NCBI GenBank assembly: GCA_948144175.1
Contig: CANXME010002122.1
Span: 186,001 to 250,000, forward strand
DNA length: 64,000 nucleotides
Source of the DNA: Closterium sp. NIES-65
Taxonomy: Eukaryota > Streptophyta > Zygnematophyceae > Desmidiales > Closteriaceae
Reading direction: 5' to 3'
Shown: piece after piece, positions 41,356-50,369 of the stretch
Layout of the letters: each line of letters opens with the position of its first letter
How positions within the stretch are numbered: position 1 is the first letter of the stretch
The notes under the pieces: model-generated
Told to the model about the DNA's origin: nothing
The model's database searches: none
Seen by the model: only the letters and a program-made list of their open reading frames with translations
Program-made: the position numbers and the translations under genes

Positions 41356-43173
41356 TAAGCCGCAGCGCATTCGGATTCGACACTCGTCCTTGGTGCCCAG
41401 CTGCAGGATCACTTCCACTGGCATGCGGGTGCAGGGCATCCACTTCGGCTCGCCTCCTTCTGCCGTCATCACCAAGATACCTCGTGTAATCAGCCGGCTC
41501 GGCAGGTCCAATTCCAGCCTCTGAGCCAAGCCTTTCCCCAGGAGGATATGATGTGCTCCCGTGTCAATGATGGCTTGCGCCACCGTCACCCCTCCCACCG
41601 TAATCACCCCCTTTTCGATGGTTAGCACCGATGGCTGACACACCATGCGCTCTTTGGGATGCCTTTCCGAAGTCATTTCTTGCTCTGGTTCAGCCGCGTA
41701 CCCCCGGAACCGCCTGACCCTCGGGGCGGGCAGCTCCCTCCTTATTCCTTGATCGCTCCTGAGCCCAATCTCTTCTCGCTGGCGTGGCGCCCGCACCATG
41801 AGCACAAACTCTGCCTCGCTACTCCCCTCCTCCTCCTCTCTTGCCAACATTGCGGACTCCTTGTGGGCCGAACCTTCCAACTCCCTGATCCGTGCTTGCA
41901 GCACCAGCAGCTGCGCCTCCAAGTCCTTCTCGTTTCTGGGACCCGCCGATCCTGGCCTCCGGCTGTAGCAATCCGATGTCCGATGCCCTCGCCGGCCGCA
42001 GTTCTCGCAGGTGGGGACTTCTGGGCACTCCCGTCGCAGGTGCCCTTCCTTCTGGCAGTGATCACACCTTGGCGGCCTGCTGCAGTCCCGCTGTAGATGC
42101 CCCTCCAACCCACACCGATGACACCTGCGCGTCTCTGCCTCCCGCGTGGCACGCCTGCTGGAGGCTTCTCTGGTTGCCACTGCCGCCCAAGCCGACCCCC
42201 GTCGTCCCTCGGCCTGCACACCGCCTCTCTCCATCTCATATAGGCGGAGTCCCAGCTCGTATTTCTTCGCCAGCTCATACGCGTGCTCCAGCGTTGCCGA
42301 TGGTCCCATCTCAAACACCCTTCCCCGGACATCCCCGGCCACCCGCTCGTCCAGGCAGTTGAGGAATTTGGAGACCAGCCTCCACTCGTCCCTGCACTCC
42401 ATATCCGCCGCCAGCTCGCGCAGTCTGCCGTACGTTGCTAGCAGAGATTCTCCCGTCTTTCTCCGGAACGACGCGAACTCCCTCATGCGCTCCGGCGTCT
42501 GTACTGGGAAGTGGCGCTTCAGTGTGTCGAAAAATTGTGCCACTATGTCCCAGGTCACCCCGCTGGCTTGTGCCCGTTCGCTCAGCATGCGCTCTAGCTC
42601 CATGCCATACGCGGTCTCCGCTTCTCCTGTCACGGTGTTCGATAGCCCCCGGAAGAAGTCCTCTGGTTCCAGCCCGTCCTTCATCCAGCGGTACTGCGCG
42701 TTGCGGATCTGCATCATGTAATTCTTCAGACTGCTGCCCACGCCTGGCGTGCCTGCGAACCGCTCGGGCACCTCTACCTTCGGCAGCGCAGCGTACTTTA
42801 CGTTGCCCGGGCGCGCCACCTCCGTCACTTGATGCTCTGACAAGGAGAGACGCCTCAGGCGCCCGAGCAGCTCTCCGTCGGTACCGCCCATTCCTTGCGC
42901 ATTAACCGTGCGCGACGGCGACCCTCCCATGGTGGCTTCCACCAGCGGTCTCCCCGTCGCGCTCTCTCTCGCCTCCCGACCCTCGCTCGGCAGGTCACCC
43001 ATGCTGTGCCTCCGATGCGGAGCCGTGTAGGCTTCCCTGCGGGCGCCGTCGTCCGTCTCGCCCGCCTGCGTCCTACTCTCGCTCCCCGTGACATCTCCTG
43101 CACGCCAGCCTGGCGTCGCCATCGCGGCTTGTTCTGGCGGCCGCTCGTAACGTTTCCCAGACCGAGTCTGCAT
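41353..43173 (-). CDS. gag: Gypsy gag and protease
   Basis: The ATG at 43171-43173 opens MQTRSGKRYERPPEQ and 606 residues follow without a stop. The N-terminal 100 residues are polar and probably disordered. The capsid-like gag domain spans about 120-320 (KVEVPERFAGTPGVG, LEPEDFFRGLSN, WDIVAQFFDTLKRHFP, REFASFRRKTGESLLATYG). Three CCHC zinc knuckles follow: CHRCGLEGHLQRDC, CDHCQKEGHLRREC and CENCGRRGHRTSDC. A coiled-coil-like stretch (NEKDLEAQLLVLQARIREL) precedes the retropepsin with AIIDTGAHHILLGKGLA. The product packages element RNA and cleaves the polyprotein. The frame ends at TAG 41353-41355. Confidence 0.94.
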   Translation of the reverse strand: MQTRSGKRYERPPEQAAMATPGWRAGDVTGSESRTQAGETDDGARREAYTAPHRRHSMGDLPSEGREARESATGRPLVEATMGGSPSRTVNAQGMGGTDGELLGRLRRLSLSEHQVTEVARPGNVKYAALPKVEVPERFAGTPGVGSSLKNYMMQIRNAQYRWMKDGLEPEDFFRGLSNTVTGEAETAYGMELERMLSERAQASGVTWDIVAQFFDTLKRHFPVQTPERMREFASFRRKTGESLLATYGRLRELAADMECRDEWRLVSKFLNCLDERVAGDVRGRVFEMGPSATLEHAYELAKKYELGLRLYEMERGGVQAEGRRGSAWAAVATREASSRRATREAETRRCHRCGLEGHLQRDCSRPPRCDHCQKEGHLRRECPEVPTCENCGRRGHRTSDCYSRRPGSAGPRNEKDLEAQLLVLQARIRELEGSAHKESAMLAREEEEGSSEAEFVLMVRAPRQREEIGLRSDQGIRRELPAPRVRRFRGYAAEPEQEMTSERHPKERMVCQPSVLTIEKGVITVGGVTVAQAIIDTGAHHILLGKGLAQRLELDLPSRLITRGILVMTAEGGEPKWMPCTRMPVEVILQLGTKDECRIRMRCGL

Positions 43174-43800
43174 GCGCTGTCCGAGGCGCTTTCCTCCGGA
43201 GATTTTCTTCGTTGTATGTCAGAAAACCTCCTACCCACTATCGGCTGACAAGCTGGTTCCCTAGCGTGCTCATGACTGCCTGTAAGTGAGTTAACAGGAT
43301 TACATTGGAGCAAACGGGAAACATACAACAAAGCAGTCTACACTAGGGCTTCAGCTTTGCTATGTACAGTCCAACCTTGCTGCCCTAGCCTAGCTGCAGT
43401 CATGCACACAACACATGGGCGAGGCTCGGGGTGCCGAGGCATATTTACAAACCGCAGGCGCTTTGGATCTGCATGGGCTCCAGCACAAGCCCTTCGCCAG
43501 CTGCAAGCTCGGCGTGCATGTTCAACTGCAGCCTTCTGCCACCTGTCGGCTGTGCTGCGCTTATTCGCGTCAACAGCTCCCGCCCTGCACAGGACACAAA
43601 CGAAGTATAAACCCACCCCAACTCATACACCCACCATACTCATGCAAACATTCTTGAGCTTTATTTACAATTATGTACACCCAGTCTTCTTTCCTCCACT
43701 CCTTATGGATTCTGCTCCTGCTGTATCCTCCCACTCTCCCTGCTGCCCACTCTCTGCGCTGTCTCGGTTCATATGTGGCCCTCTTGGCTACATAAACCGC
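43174..43800 (-). other. Gypsy 5' region, LTR not resolved
   Basis: About 630 bp upstream of gag without a supported gene. It should hold the 5' LTR, primer site and leader. I found no copy of the copia-type primer site TGGTATCAGAGC, and no stretch clearly matching the short 3' flank at 36725-36790. Antisense open frames here show no recognisable motifs. Confidence 0.4.
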
Positions 43801-44125
43801 GACACAGTGCGAAGACGACACTCAGCCTCCAGAGACAGTTTCATCTCCATGTCGTCCTCAGAGTCATCAATGAAGCCATCATCATCGATTGGTGAGTTGA
43901 CACTTGTTGCCTTGCCTTTGTCCGCATTTCAGCAGCTTTGTCAGCGACTGTGAGGCCGGAACCACCAGCCAAAGGCTTGTTGTTATTAGCATCTTCAAAG
44001 TTCAAATTGCTCCCCTTGTTCGGCATCAATGCAGGAGCATCCATAATGGTGACACCATTGTCAACCACAGAGGACGCAAAAGGATCAACGACAGCCTTGG
44101 AGCGTGATCCCTTAGGCGGAGCCAT
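43801..44125 (-). pseudogene. LINE ORF1, N-terminal part (putative)
   Basis: ATG at 44123-44125 opens MAPPKGSRSKAVVDPFAS, continuing SGLTVADKAAEMRTKAR. A frame change near 43905 switches from a Met-rich reading to an acidic one (PIDDDGFIDDSEDDMEMKL), which looks the more natural. The gypsy element begins soon after. Position and orientation make it the start of the LINE ORF1 continued at 35633-36720, but no domain is recognisable in this piece. A separate small host gene is possible. Confidence 0.4.
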
Positions 44126-46353
44126 AGCGTGATGCTGAGTGCAGAGCAGAAGAAGAAAAAGAGTTAGATGCTTCTGATGCCTGAACTATAAACGCACCAC
44201 CATTAAATAGCTTGATACTCTTGTCTAGGCCCTTCCGCTTCAGAAGAACATGAAACAAACTCGAGGAGTGAACCTCGGAAGCATAGGCCGTAATATTCTT
44301 GATAGATGCTGGTTGAAATGTAGACTGATTAAACTGTGAAGATCCATGATCTCGAGCTTGACGGACAGATCCCGAGGTAGCCTGACTAACATCTTAAACG
44401 AATGCCTGATAACTAGCGAAGCCGTGATTAGCATAAATGATGGGTCTTCTGGTAGGTGTGTTACAGATGAAGCGATTGGTAAAATCAGATGTTCGATATG
44501 AGACTCCTTGGAAGGACATTGACGGAGTCAAAGGAAGCGAAATCCATGGCGGCCAGCCTGTCATTGTCATTGTCATTATTGTCGTTGTTGTTGATTCGGA
44601 TGTTAGCTTTCACCCGCAATCAATTTCCCTAAGCATCGTTATCACCGTTTCCCTAATTGTCAAAACCCTAATCAACAGACGTTAGATTTGTGCATAGGTT
44701 ATTTTTTCTCTTTTTCCGTCAATCTACATATTTCCCGCTTGTCCGCTTTAAGCGCGTGCTGGTTCGCCCATGTCGTCAGCACTCTAATTGCTCAGCAAGT
44801 TGGTACTCACGTAGTGCGTATTCAGCATCCCCCGCCTTCTCTCCGTCGCCCTTGCATTAAACGGGCCGCGTCACTAGGTTTAGCCGCACACAAGCGACAT
44901 CGCCACCCTTAGGCATCACACGCACATGATGAAATCACTCCGCCTCGTCCTTATGCCACACACTTGGTCCTAGCCATCCCCCATCCTTCACTCGTCTGCC
45001 GCTCCACCCTCACAGCCACTAGTTGCCCCCACGTCCGAACCCTAATCAGCCACGGGCGTTACAAGTGTACTCAGAGCGTCCTAGTTTAGACACTTCGCGG
45101 CCAGAAGGCTCATGCAAGGCTTAACTTTGAGCATACGCACGTAGAACATTGAGGAAGCTTCGTCAACTCATTTGAAAAACAGTAGAAGAAATGAAAAAAG
45201 GAAAAAAAAAAAAAAAAAAAAAACATTCGAACCTTTCCTCCTAAGCTTCTTTCTCCCCACACAGCATCTTCACCCTATCCTTTCAATATCCCCTTGCTAT
45301 TCACCCTCTTACCCTACCCCGATCTACTCCATCCCTTCCCCAATCCCAACCGTCCCCTGGCCCCTTCCCTTGCCACTCTGTATCCCCCTTTACTTCCCAA
45401 TTATGGGAGCCCTTCCACGCAGCTTTCCCTCCCCCATCGCATGTAGCTATTGCCGCTGCCTCGCACTCTCCCCCCATCCTGCATCTGGTCCCCACTCTCC
45501 TGAATGCCCCTCCTCCCTATTCCGAGCTCCCTTGTCCATCCAGCACCCTTGTTCATAGTTCATCCACACCCCATTGCCTCCTCTCTCTCACTTCCCACGC
45601 CTCCCGTTTCCCCTTCCCTACCCACTCTCGCATCGCACTCCCCACTCCCTACCGTCCCTTCCCCCACCTTCCTCCTCACTACCTCCAAGCACTCGACCCA
45701 CTGAGACCAGGCCCTGCTCCCTCCCTGTCCCAGCAATGCATGTATACCTCAACTCTCCCCCACTCATACCTCCCTACCACGACCATGCAACCACCATAGC
45801 CATGCCACGCCGTCTGTGAGGATCTAGGATCGAGCTCAGGAAAGAGAGTTTGAATTGAATGATCCACTTGGGTACAACATGAGGCCATATATGGTCTCGA
45901 CACAAGACCAATTACCCAAGTGTTACGCGAATGTGCTGAGGGTCGCGAAGCGTCCCGAACAGAACCTTTCCGAACTCAGTAGAATGCAATTTGGTGGAAA
46001 CCGAATAGGCTTGAGTTTGGTACACGTAGCCTGGTGGTGCTATAACTATAGTAAAATATAGGAATGCACCTAACCTAGGAAATCAGACATAACTATGCAT
46101 GATAAAATAATCCCATGCTAGTAATAGCATAATAAAGTCCAAGCAAGCTAGCAAAGCTAGCATGAGTCGGCGTACTCTCACACCGTGCCCCCAATAGGGG
46201 AGAGGATGGCCCCAGTTCAACTCGACGCTAAAGCGCGACCCAATGCCGCCTTACCCCTTCCTCTGTTAAGTAAAAACATGTCACCAGCGACCACTCACCC
46301 ACAGGCGATACTGACACTGACCCTAGAGGTAAAACACAAGCCCTAGAAGGGAG
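44126..46353. other. Gene-free stretch
   Basis: No coding region, RNA gene or known repeat family is supported. It contains a 22-base A run at 45202-45223, a long C/T-rich region at 45224-45820 whose open frames are only Pro/Ser/Leu-rich, and an AT-richer part at 46050-46140. Part could be the 5' untranslated region of the LINE. The right end carries the ACAGC target of copia F at 46354-46358. Confidence 0.6.
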
Positions 46354-46358
46354 ACAGC

Positions 46359-46505
46359 TGTCGAACATTATATATGTTGTTGTGCTTGTTTAGGCTACAG
46401 TGGGTTAGCCTATAGGGGGTACACAATTTTAGGGTTAGGAACTTGTACTCTTTTCACTACTAGTTCATCCATTCCTGTTCGTTCATTTCAACATGGTATA
46501 GAGCA
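46359..46505 (+). repeat. Copia F 5' LTR and primer-binding site
   Basis: LTR 46359-46493, starting TGTCGAACATTATATATG and ending TTCAACA; primer site TGGTATAGAGCA at 46494-46505. The TATATATG near the start is a possible promoter element. Confidence 0.95.
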
Positions 46506-47253
46506 GCTCCTTCCTAGGACCGTTTTTTTTAGGGCCCACCACTACCTACCTACCTACCTGCGCCCTAGGGCGCCTCCGTTTTCACAGCCCTCTTAGGCCC
46601 CACGACCCGCGACCCGCCCCTTTGCGACCTGCGAGCCGCCCCTTAAGGCCCTGTCGGCCCACGCGCGTGCCCCTTACGGCCCCACGCTCGCCCCTTTACG
46701 GCCCCGCGCTCGCCCCTAGAGGCCCCGAACGGCCCACGCGCTCGCCCGTAGCGGACCTTGTCCGGCCCGCGATCTCCCCTAATGGCCCCGTCGGCCCCGC
46801 ACTCACCTCCCTAGAGGCCCCTTACGGCCGCGTCGGCCCCGCGCTCACCTCCCTAGAGGCCCCGTCGGCCCCGTGCTCACCTCCCTAGAGGCCCCTTACG
46901 GCCCCGTCGGCCCCGCGCTCACCTCCTTAGAGGCCCCGAACGGCCCCGACGACCCCTAGAGGCCCCGAACGGCCCCGTCGGCCCCTAGATGCCCCTTTAC
47001 GGCCCCGCGCTCGCCTCCCTAGAGGCCCCGAACGGCCTCATCAGCCCCGCGCTCACCGCCCCTAGAGGCCCCGAAGGCCTGTGACCGCCACAACCCAGGA
47101 CCGAACCGAGCCGCCCAGGACCGAAGCGAGCCGCGCGACCCGACCCGAGCCGAATCGAACCGCGCCGCCCTACCCGAGCCGCGCCGCCCTACGTGAAGCG
47201 AGCCGCCCTACCTGCTTCATCCTCCTACTCCTACTGCTACTCCTGCTGCTCCT
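46506..47253 (+). repeat. Copia F leader of GGCCCCG repeats
   Basis: No gene. A tandem array at 46650-47070 is built on units such as CTCACCTCCCTAGAGGCCCC and GGCCCCGTCGGCCCCGCG, then CCGAACCGAGCCGCC-type repeats to 47200. A (TACC)n run sits at 46543-46558. Confidence 0.85.
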
Positions 47254-48690
47254 ATGGCTAGCCCACAGGTGCTATTTTTTGATGCTGAGGGCCGCCCAGT
47301 GAAGTTTGACACTTGGCTAGACAACCTGCACCTCTATCAACAGCTCACAGCCAAGGACGACATCTCACTGTACGACCACGCCCTAGGCCATGTCACTGCC
47401 CTTGCTGCTACTACTGACAGCACTGCCCGCTCGTAGTGGCAGACTCGTGATGCCTACGCTCGCTTCGCTATTCGCAACTCTCTGCCGATAGACAAATGCG
47501 AGCACTTAGGCCAACACAAGACTGCACAAGCACTGTACACAGCTGTCGTTGCTCGCTACTCCTCACCTGCCTCTGCCGCGCTAGGCCGTCTCTCCCTCCC
47601 CTACCTGTTCCCCGACCTGGCCTCGTTCCACAAAGTCGCTGACCTCATCACGCACCTCCGTGCTAGCGAGGCCCGCTTCCGTGCCGCCATGCCTAATGAG
47701 TTGGTGGTGGTGGAGGTGGTGGCGGCGGGGGAGGGGGTGGTGGAGGTGGTGGCGGCGCTTGGGGTGGTGGTGGGACTCGTGGTTCTAGTGGTAGCGGTGG
47801 GGGTGGTGGCGGCAGCGGCGGGGGAGGTGGCAGGGGCGGAGGCGGTGGTGGGGGTGGCGGTGGACGCGGCGACAGCAGGGGTTGGGGTGGTCGAGGAGGT
47901 GGCGGTGGCGATGGTGGTCGTGGAGGCGCTGGCGGTGGCCAGGGCCAGCAGCACACTCCGTCGCCCCAAGAGGTCCGTGAGTGGTATTCTCAACACGGGG
48001 GGGGGGGGGGGGGGGGGGGGGCTGGGGGGCTTTAGCTGCACGTACGTCATTCACACGGGTGACCGCACTGGTCAGGCGTGTGGAGGACCGCACGCCACAC
48101 AGCGCTGCTTCGCTCGTCTCAACGATGCTTGGCGTGTTCACTTCCCTCAGGCCACTGAGCTGCCCCGCTGGATTGATCTCCTGAAGAAGAGGATTGATAT
48201 CTATGCTCTAGACTTTGATGCTTTTCTATCTGCTATGTATGTCATGTCTACTAGTGGAGAGGGTGCTGAGTACCTGTGTGTGCCGCACGACCCGGGCATT
48301 AGGACTAGTGCGTTTGCCGCTCCAGGTACTCGCGTGTCTGCTACCCTAGGTGCTGGTGAGGTAGCTGCTCTAGGTGCTTGTGCGTCTGCCCCCCTTGGTA
48401 TTGAGTCGACTGCAGCACTGCACACCTTCACACTGGACTTAGGTGCTTCTCGCTGCTTCTTTCGTGACCGCACTGCCCTTGAGCCGCTTGCTCAGCCAGT
48501 TGCTGTCTCCCTCGCTGACCCCTCTGGGGGTCCGGTCATTGCGACCTCCTCCACTGTCCTTCCCTGTCGTGCGGTCCCGTTGGGCACACTGTCAGGTCTC
48601 CACCTCCCCACGTTCTCTATGAACCTGGTGGCAAGATGTGCGCTCCAGGACGAGGTGTTCACCAGTTCACCCCTGCCTATGAGCGCGTGA
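47254..48690 (+). pseudogene. Copia F gag and protease
   Basis: ATG at 47254 gives MASPQVLFFDAEGRPVKFDT, the gag start of this lineage. A TAG at 47434-47436 replaces the Gln of RSQWQT. Gag continues DAYARFAIRNSLP, LYTAVVARYSSP, LPYLFPDLASF and DLITHLRASEARFRAAM; the 130 residues up to the helix found at TLTVDLLEK in relatives are missing. The glycine-rich stretch (47700-47940) is read out of frame, and a 25-base G run (47997-48021) restores it. Then come CTYVIHTGDRTGQACGG, HATQRCFARLNDAWR and LPRWIDLLKKRIDIYALD. The protease site is FTLDLGASRCFF (DSG changed to DLG), probably inactive. Confidence 0.88.
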
Positions 48691-50143
48691 CACACTGCAC
48701 GTGTGCTCGTACGGGCCGTCACTTGGCTACCTTCACTTGGCAGCCGGGGTCAGACCTGTACACACTAACCACTGAGTCCCCTCACGTCGCCGAGTCTGCG
48801 TTTGCGTCAGGTAAGCTGTCGACCCCGTGCCCGTGTCGCGTTTCAGGGTCTGGGGATCCCGAGATTTTGTCCGCAATACGTCTCCGGACAAGCTTTCCTC
48901 CTGTGCTATTCCCTGCGCCTTCCTCGGCTTTGTCCAGGACGCGCCTGGTTGGCAGTTTTACCACGCCACCTTGCGCCAAGTCTTGCCCTCTCAGGACGTC
49001 ACTTTTGACGAGTCCGTCCCCTACTACCGCCTCTTCCCCTACCGCACTGCCCCGCTCCCCCCCCCCCGGCCTCTCTTCCTTGCGCGAGGTGCTGCTGTCA
49101 TAGACCCCCTCCCTCCTCAGGGTGCTGCCCCCTTAGGTGTGTCTCAGGTAGACCTGGTTGAGCCTGTTGAGGTAGCTGTCGACTCTCGTCCTGCTGCGGG
49201 TGCGGAGCTTAGGGGTCCGGAGTCTGTGGGTGCGGAGCCTGGGGGTGCGGAGCCTTGGGGAGCTGAGCCTGGGAGTGCTGATCGTGGGGGTGCGGAGCCT
49301 TGGGGTGCAGAGCTTGGGGGTACTGAGCCTGGGGGTACTAAGCCTGGGGGTGCTGAGCTGCAAAGTCAGGGGTCTGGGGGTTCTGAGTCTGGTGGTGCTG
49401 AGCCTCGTAGTCCTACACGCGGAGGAGCACTCTCCTCGGAGCAGCTGCGTGAGTGGTACTTACAGTACTGTAGCCTTAGGAGAGGTACGTCTAGAGCCAC
49501 GCGTACTACTGAGACTGGTGCTAGTGCTTCTCCTCCTAGTCGGGAGCTCCCCTCCCGTGAGCAAATCCGTGAGTGGTACGAGCGGCGCTGCACTCTTCGG
49601 AGTGGTGCGCCTCGTATTGCGGACCCCGCTGCTGCTGCTGGTGCTACTGATGCTGGTGGCTCTAGTGGTGCTACTGGTGCTGCGGCCATAGAGGTTGGAG
49701 CTGCTCCTGGTACTGCGGACCCAGGCGTTGGAGCTGCTGCTGGTGCTGAGGACCCGGGCGTTGGAGCTGCTGCTGGTGCAGAGGACCTAGGCATTGGAGC
49801 TGCGGCTGGTGCTGAGGACCCAGACGTTGGTGCTGCTACTGGTGCTGAGGACCTTGACGTTGTAGCTGCGGCTGGTGCTGAGGACCCGGGCGTTGGAGCT
49901 GCGGCAGGTGCTGAGGACCCGGACGCTGGTGATGCTGCTGGTGCTGAGGACCCGGGTGTTGGAGCTGCTGCTGGTGCTGAGGACCCGGGAGTTGGAGCTG
50001 CTTCTTTTGCTGAGCACCCTGGTTCTGGAGTCGTTAAACGATCGCGGCCGTACTTCGTTCCACTCCTTCTACAGGTTCTTGGTCAGCTCCCTCCTCCTTG
50101 TCCTCCTCCCTCCTTAGGGTGTCCTCCATCTGTACGGCTGTAG
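48691..50143 (+). pseudogene. Copia F integrase remnant and 33-bp-repeat linker
   Basis: After CARTGRHLATFTWQPG and KLSTPCPCR the sequence jumps to FRVWGSRDFVRNTSPDKLSS: the zinc domain and D,D,E core, about 240 residues, are deleted. The tail FLGFVQDAPGWQFYHATLRQ and PYYRLFPYRTAP leads in frame (48827-50143, 438 residues) into the linker. This has GAEPGGAEPWG-type 15-bp repeats (49200-49360), QQLREWY and EQIREWYERR blocks, and about nine copies of a 33-bp unit coding for GVGAAAGAEDP (49720-50010), then RPYFVPLLLQVLGQLPPP. Confidence 0.88.
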
Positions 50144-50369
50144 TTGCAGCTACCGTCTGCCTCCTCTGTCCTTGGTCCTACTCCTTAGACTGGTCCGACT
50201 GGAGGTCTTACTGAGCGTCATGAGCCTGAGTCTCATCCTGCGTCGCGTGAGTCTCGTCGTGCGTTGCCTGTCAGTGCTGCTCTCACTGGTAGTCGTGTCC
50301 CACGTCAGCGTCTTCTTGCTGTCCTAGGCACTCACCGGATGGCGCTTTGTCCCTCCACTGCTTCACGGC

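Larger units (their letters stand above)
36725..43800 (-). mobile_element. Ty3/gypsy retrotransposon encoding a DNA methyltransferase
   Basis: The minus strand holds gag-protease (43173-41353), a C5 methyltransferase (41352-39895) and RT-RNase H-integrase (39894-37246, tail to 36944), all in one frame apart from two TAG codons and one frameshift near the end. RT before integrase fixes it as Ty3/gypsy. A G run (complement at 36800-36823) in purine-rich sequence near 36786-36845 is a likely 3' purine tract. I could not delimit the LTRs or a target duplication, so the ends are estimates from where LINE ORF1 similarity stops and resumes. There is no chromodomain at the integrase end. It looks the youngest and best preserved element here. 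Confidence 0.85.
1..44125 (-). mobile_element. L1-like LINE split into six segments by LTR retrotransposons
   Basis: Pieces of one non-LTR retrotransposon lie in order on the minus strand: ORF1 N-part (about 43801-44125), ORF1 C-part (35633 to about 36720), ORF2 start (29224-29358), endonuclease and linker (21546-22698), RT fingers and palm (7652-8510), and RT after the YADN motif (1-1128). Removing the LTR elements and one copy of each target duplication joins the pieces; for example the ORF2 start reads straight into the endonuclease across copia D, and the RT palm resumes across copia A. The LINE runs off the left edge, so its 3' end and tail are not seen. Several in-frame stops show it is dead. 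The ORF2 joins are firm; assigning the two ORF1 pieces to the same copy is less sure. Confidence 0.8.

Noticed and set aside
43338..43657. Short open frames on both strands upstream of gypsy gag
   Set aside because: They lack motifs and lie where the LTR and leader should be.
45172..45820. Pro/Ser-rich open frames in the gene-free stretch
   Set aside because: They follow a C/T-rich low-complexity region and show no motif, and no relative is recognised.
47689..47960. Val/Ala-rich N-terminal third of a 333-codon frame
   Set aside because: The same DNA codes in another frame for the glycine-rich gag stretch found in all relatives; the Val/Ala reading is out of frame.
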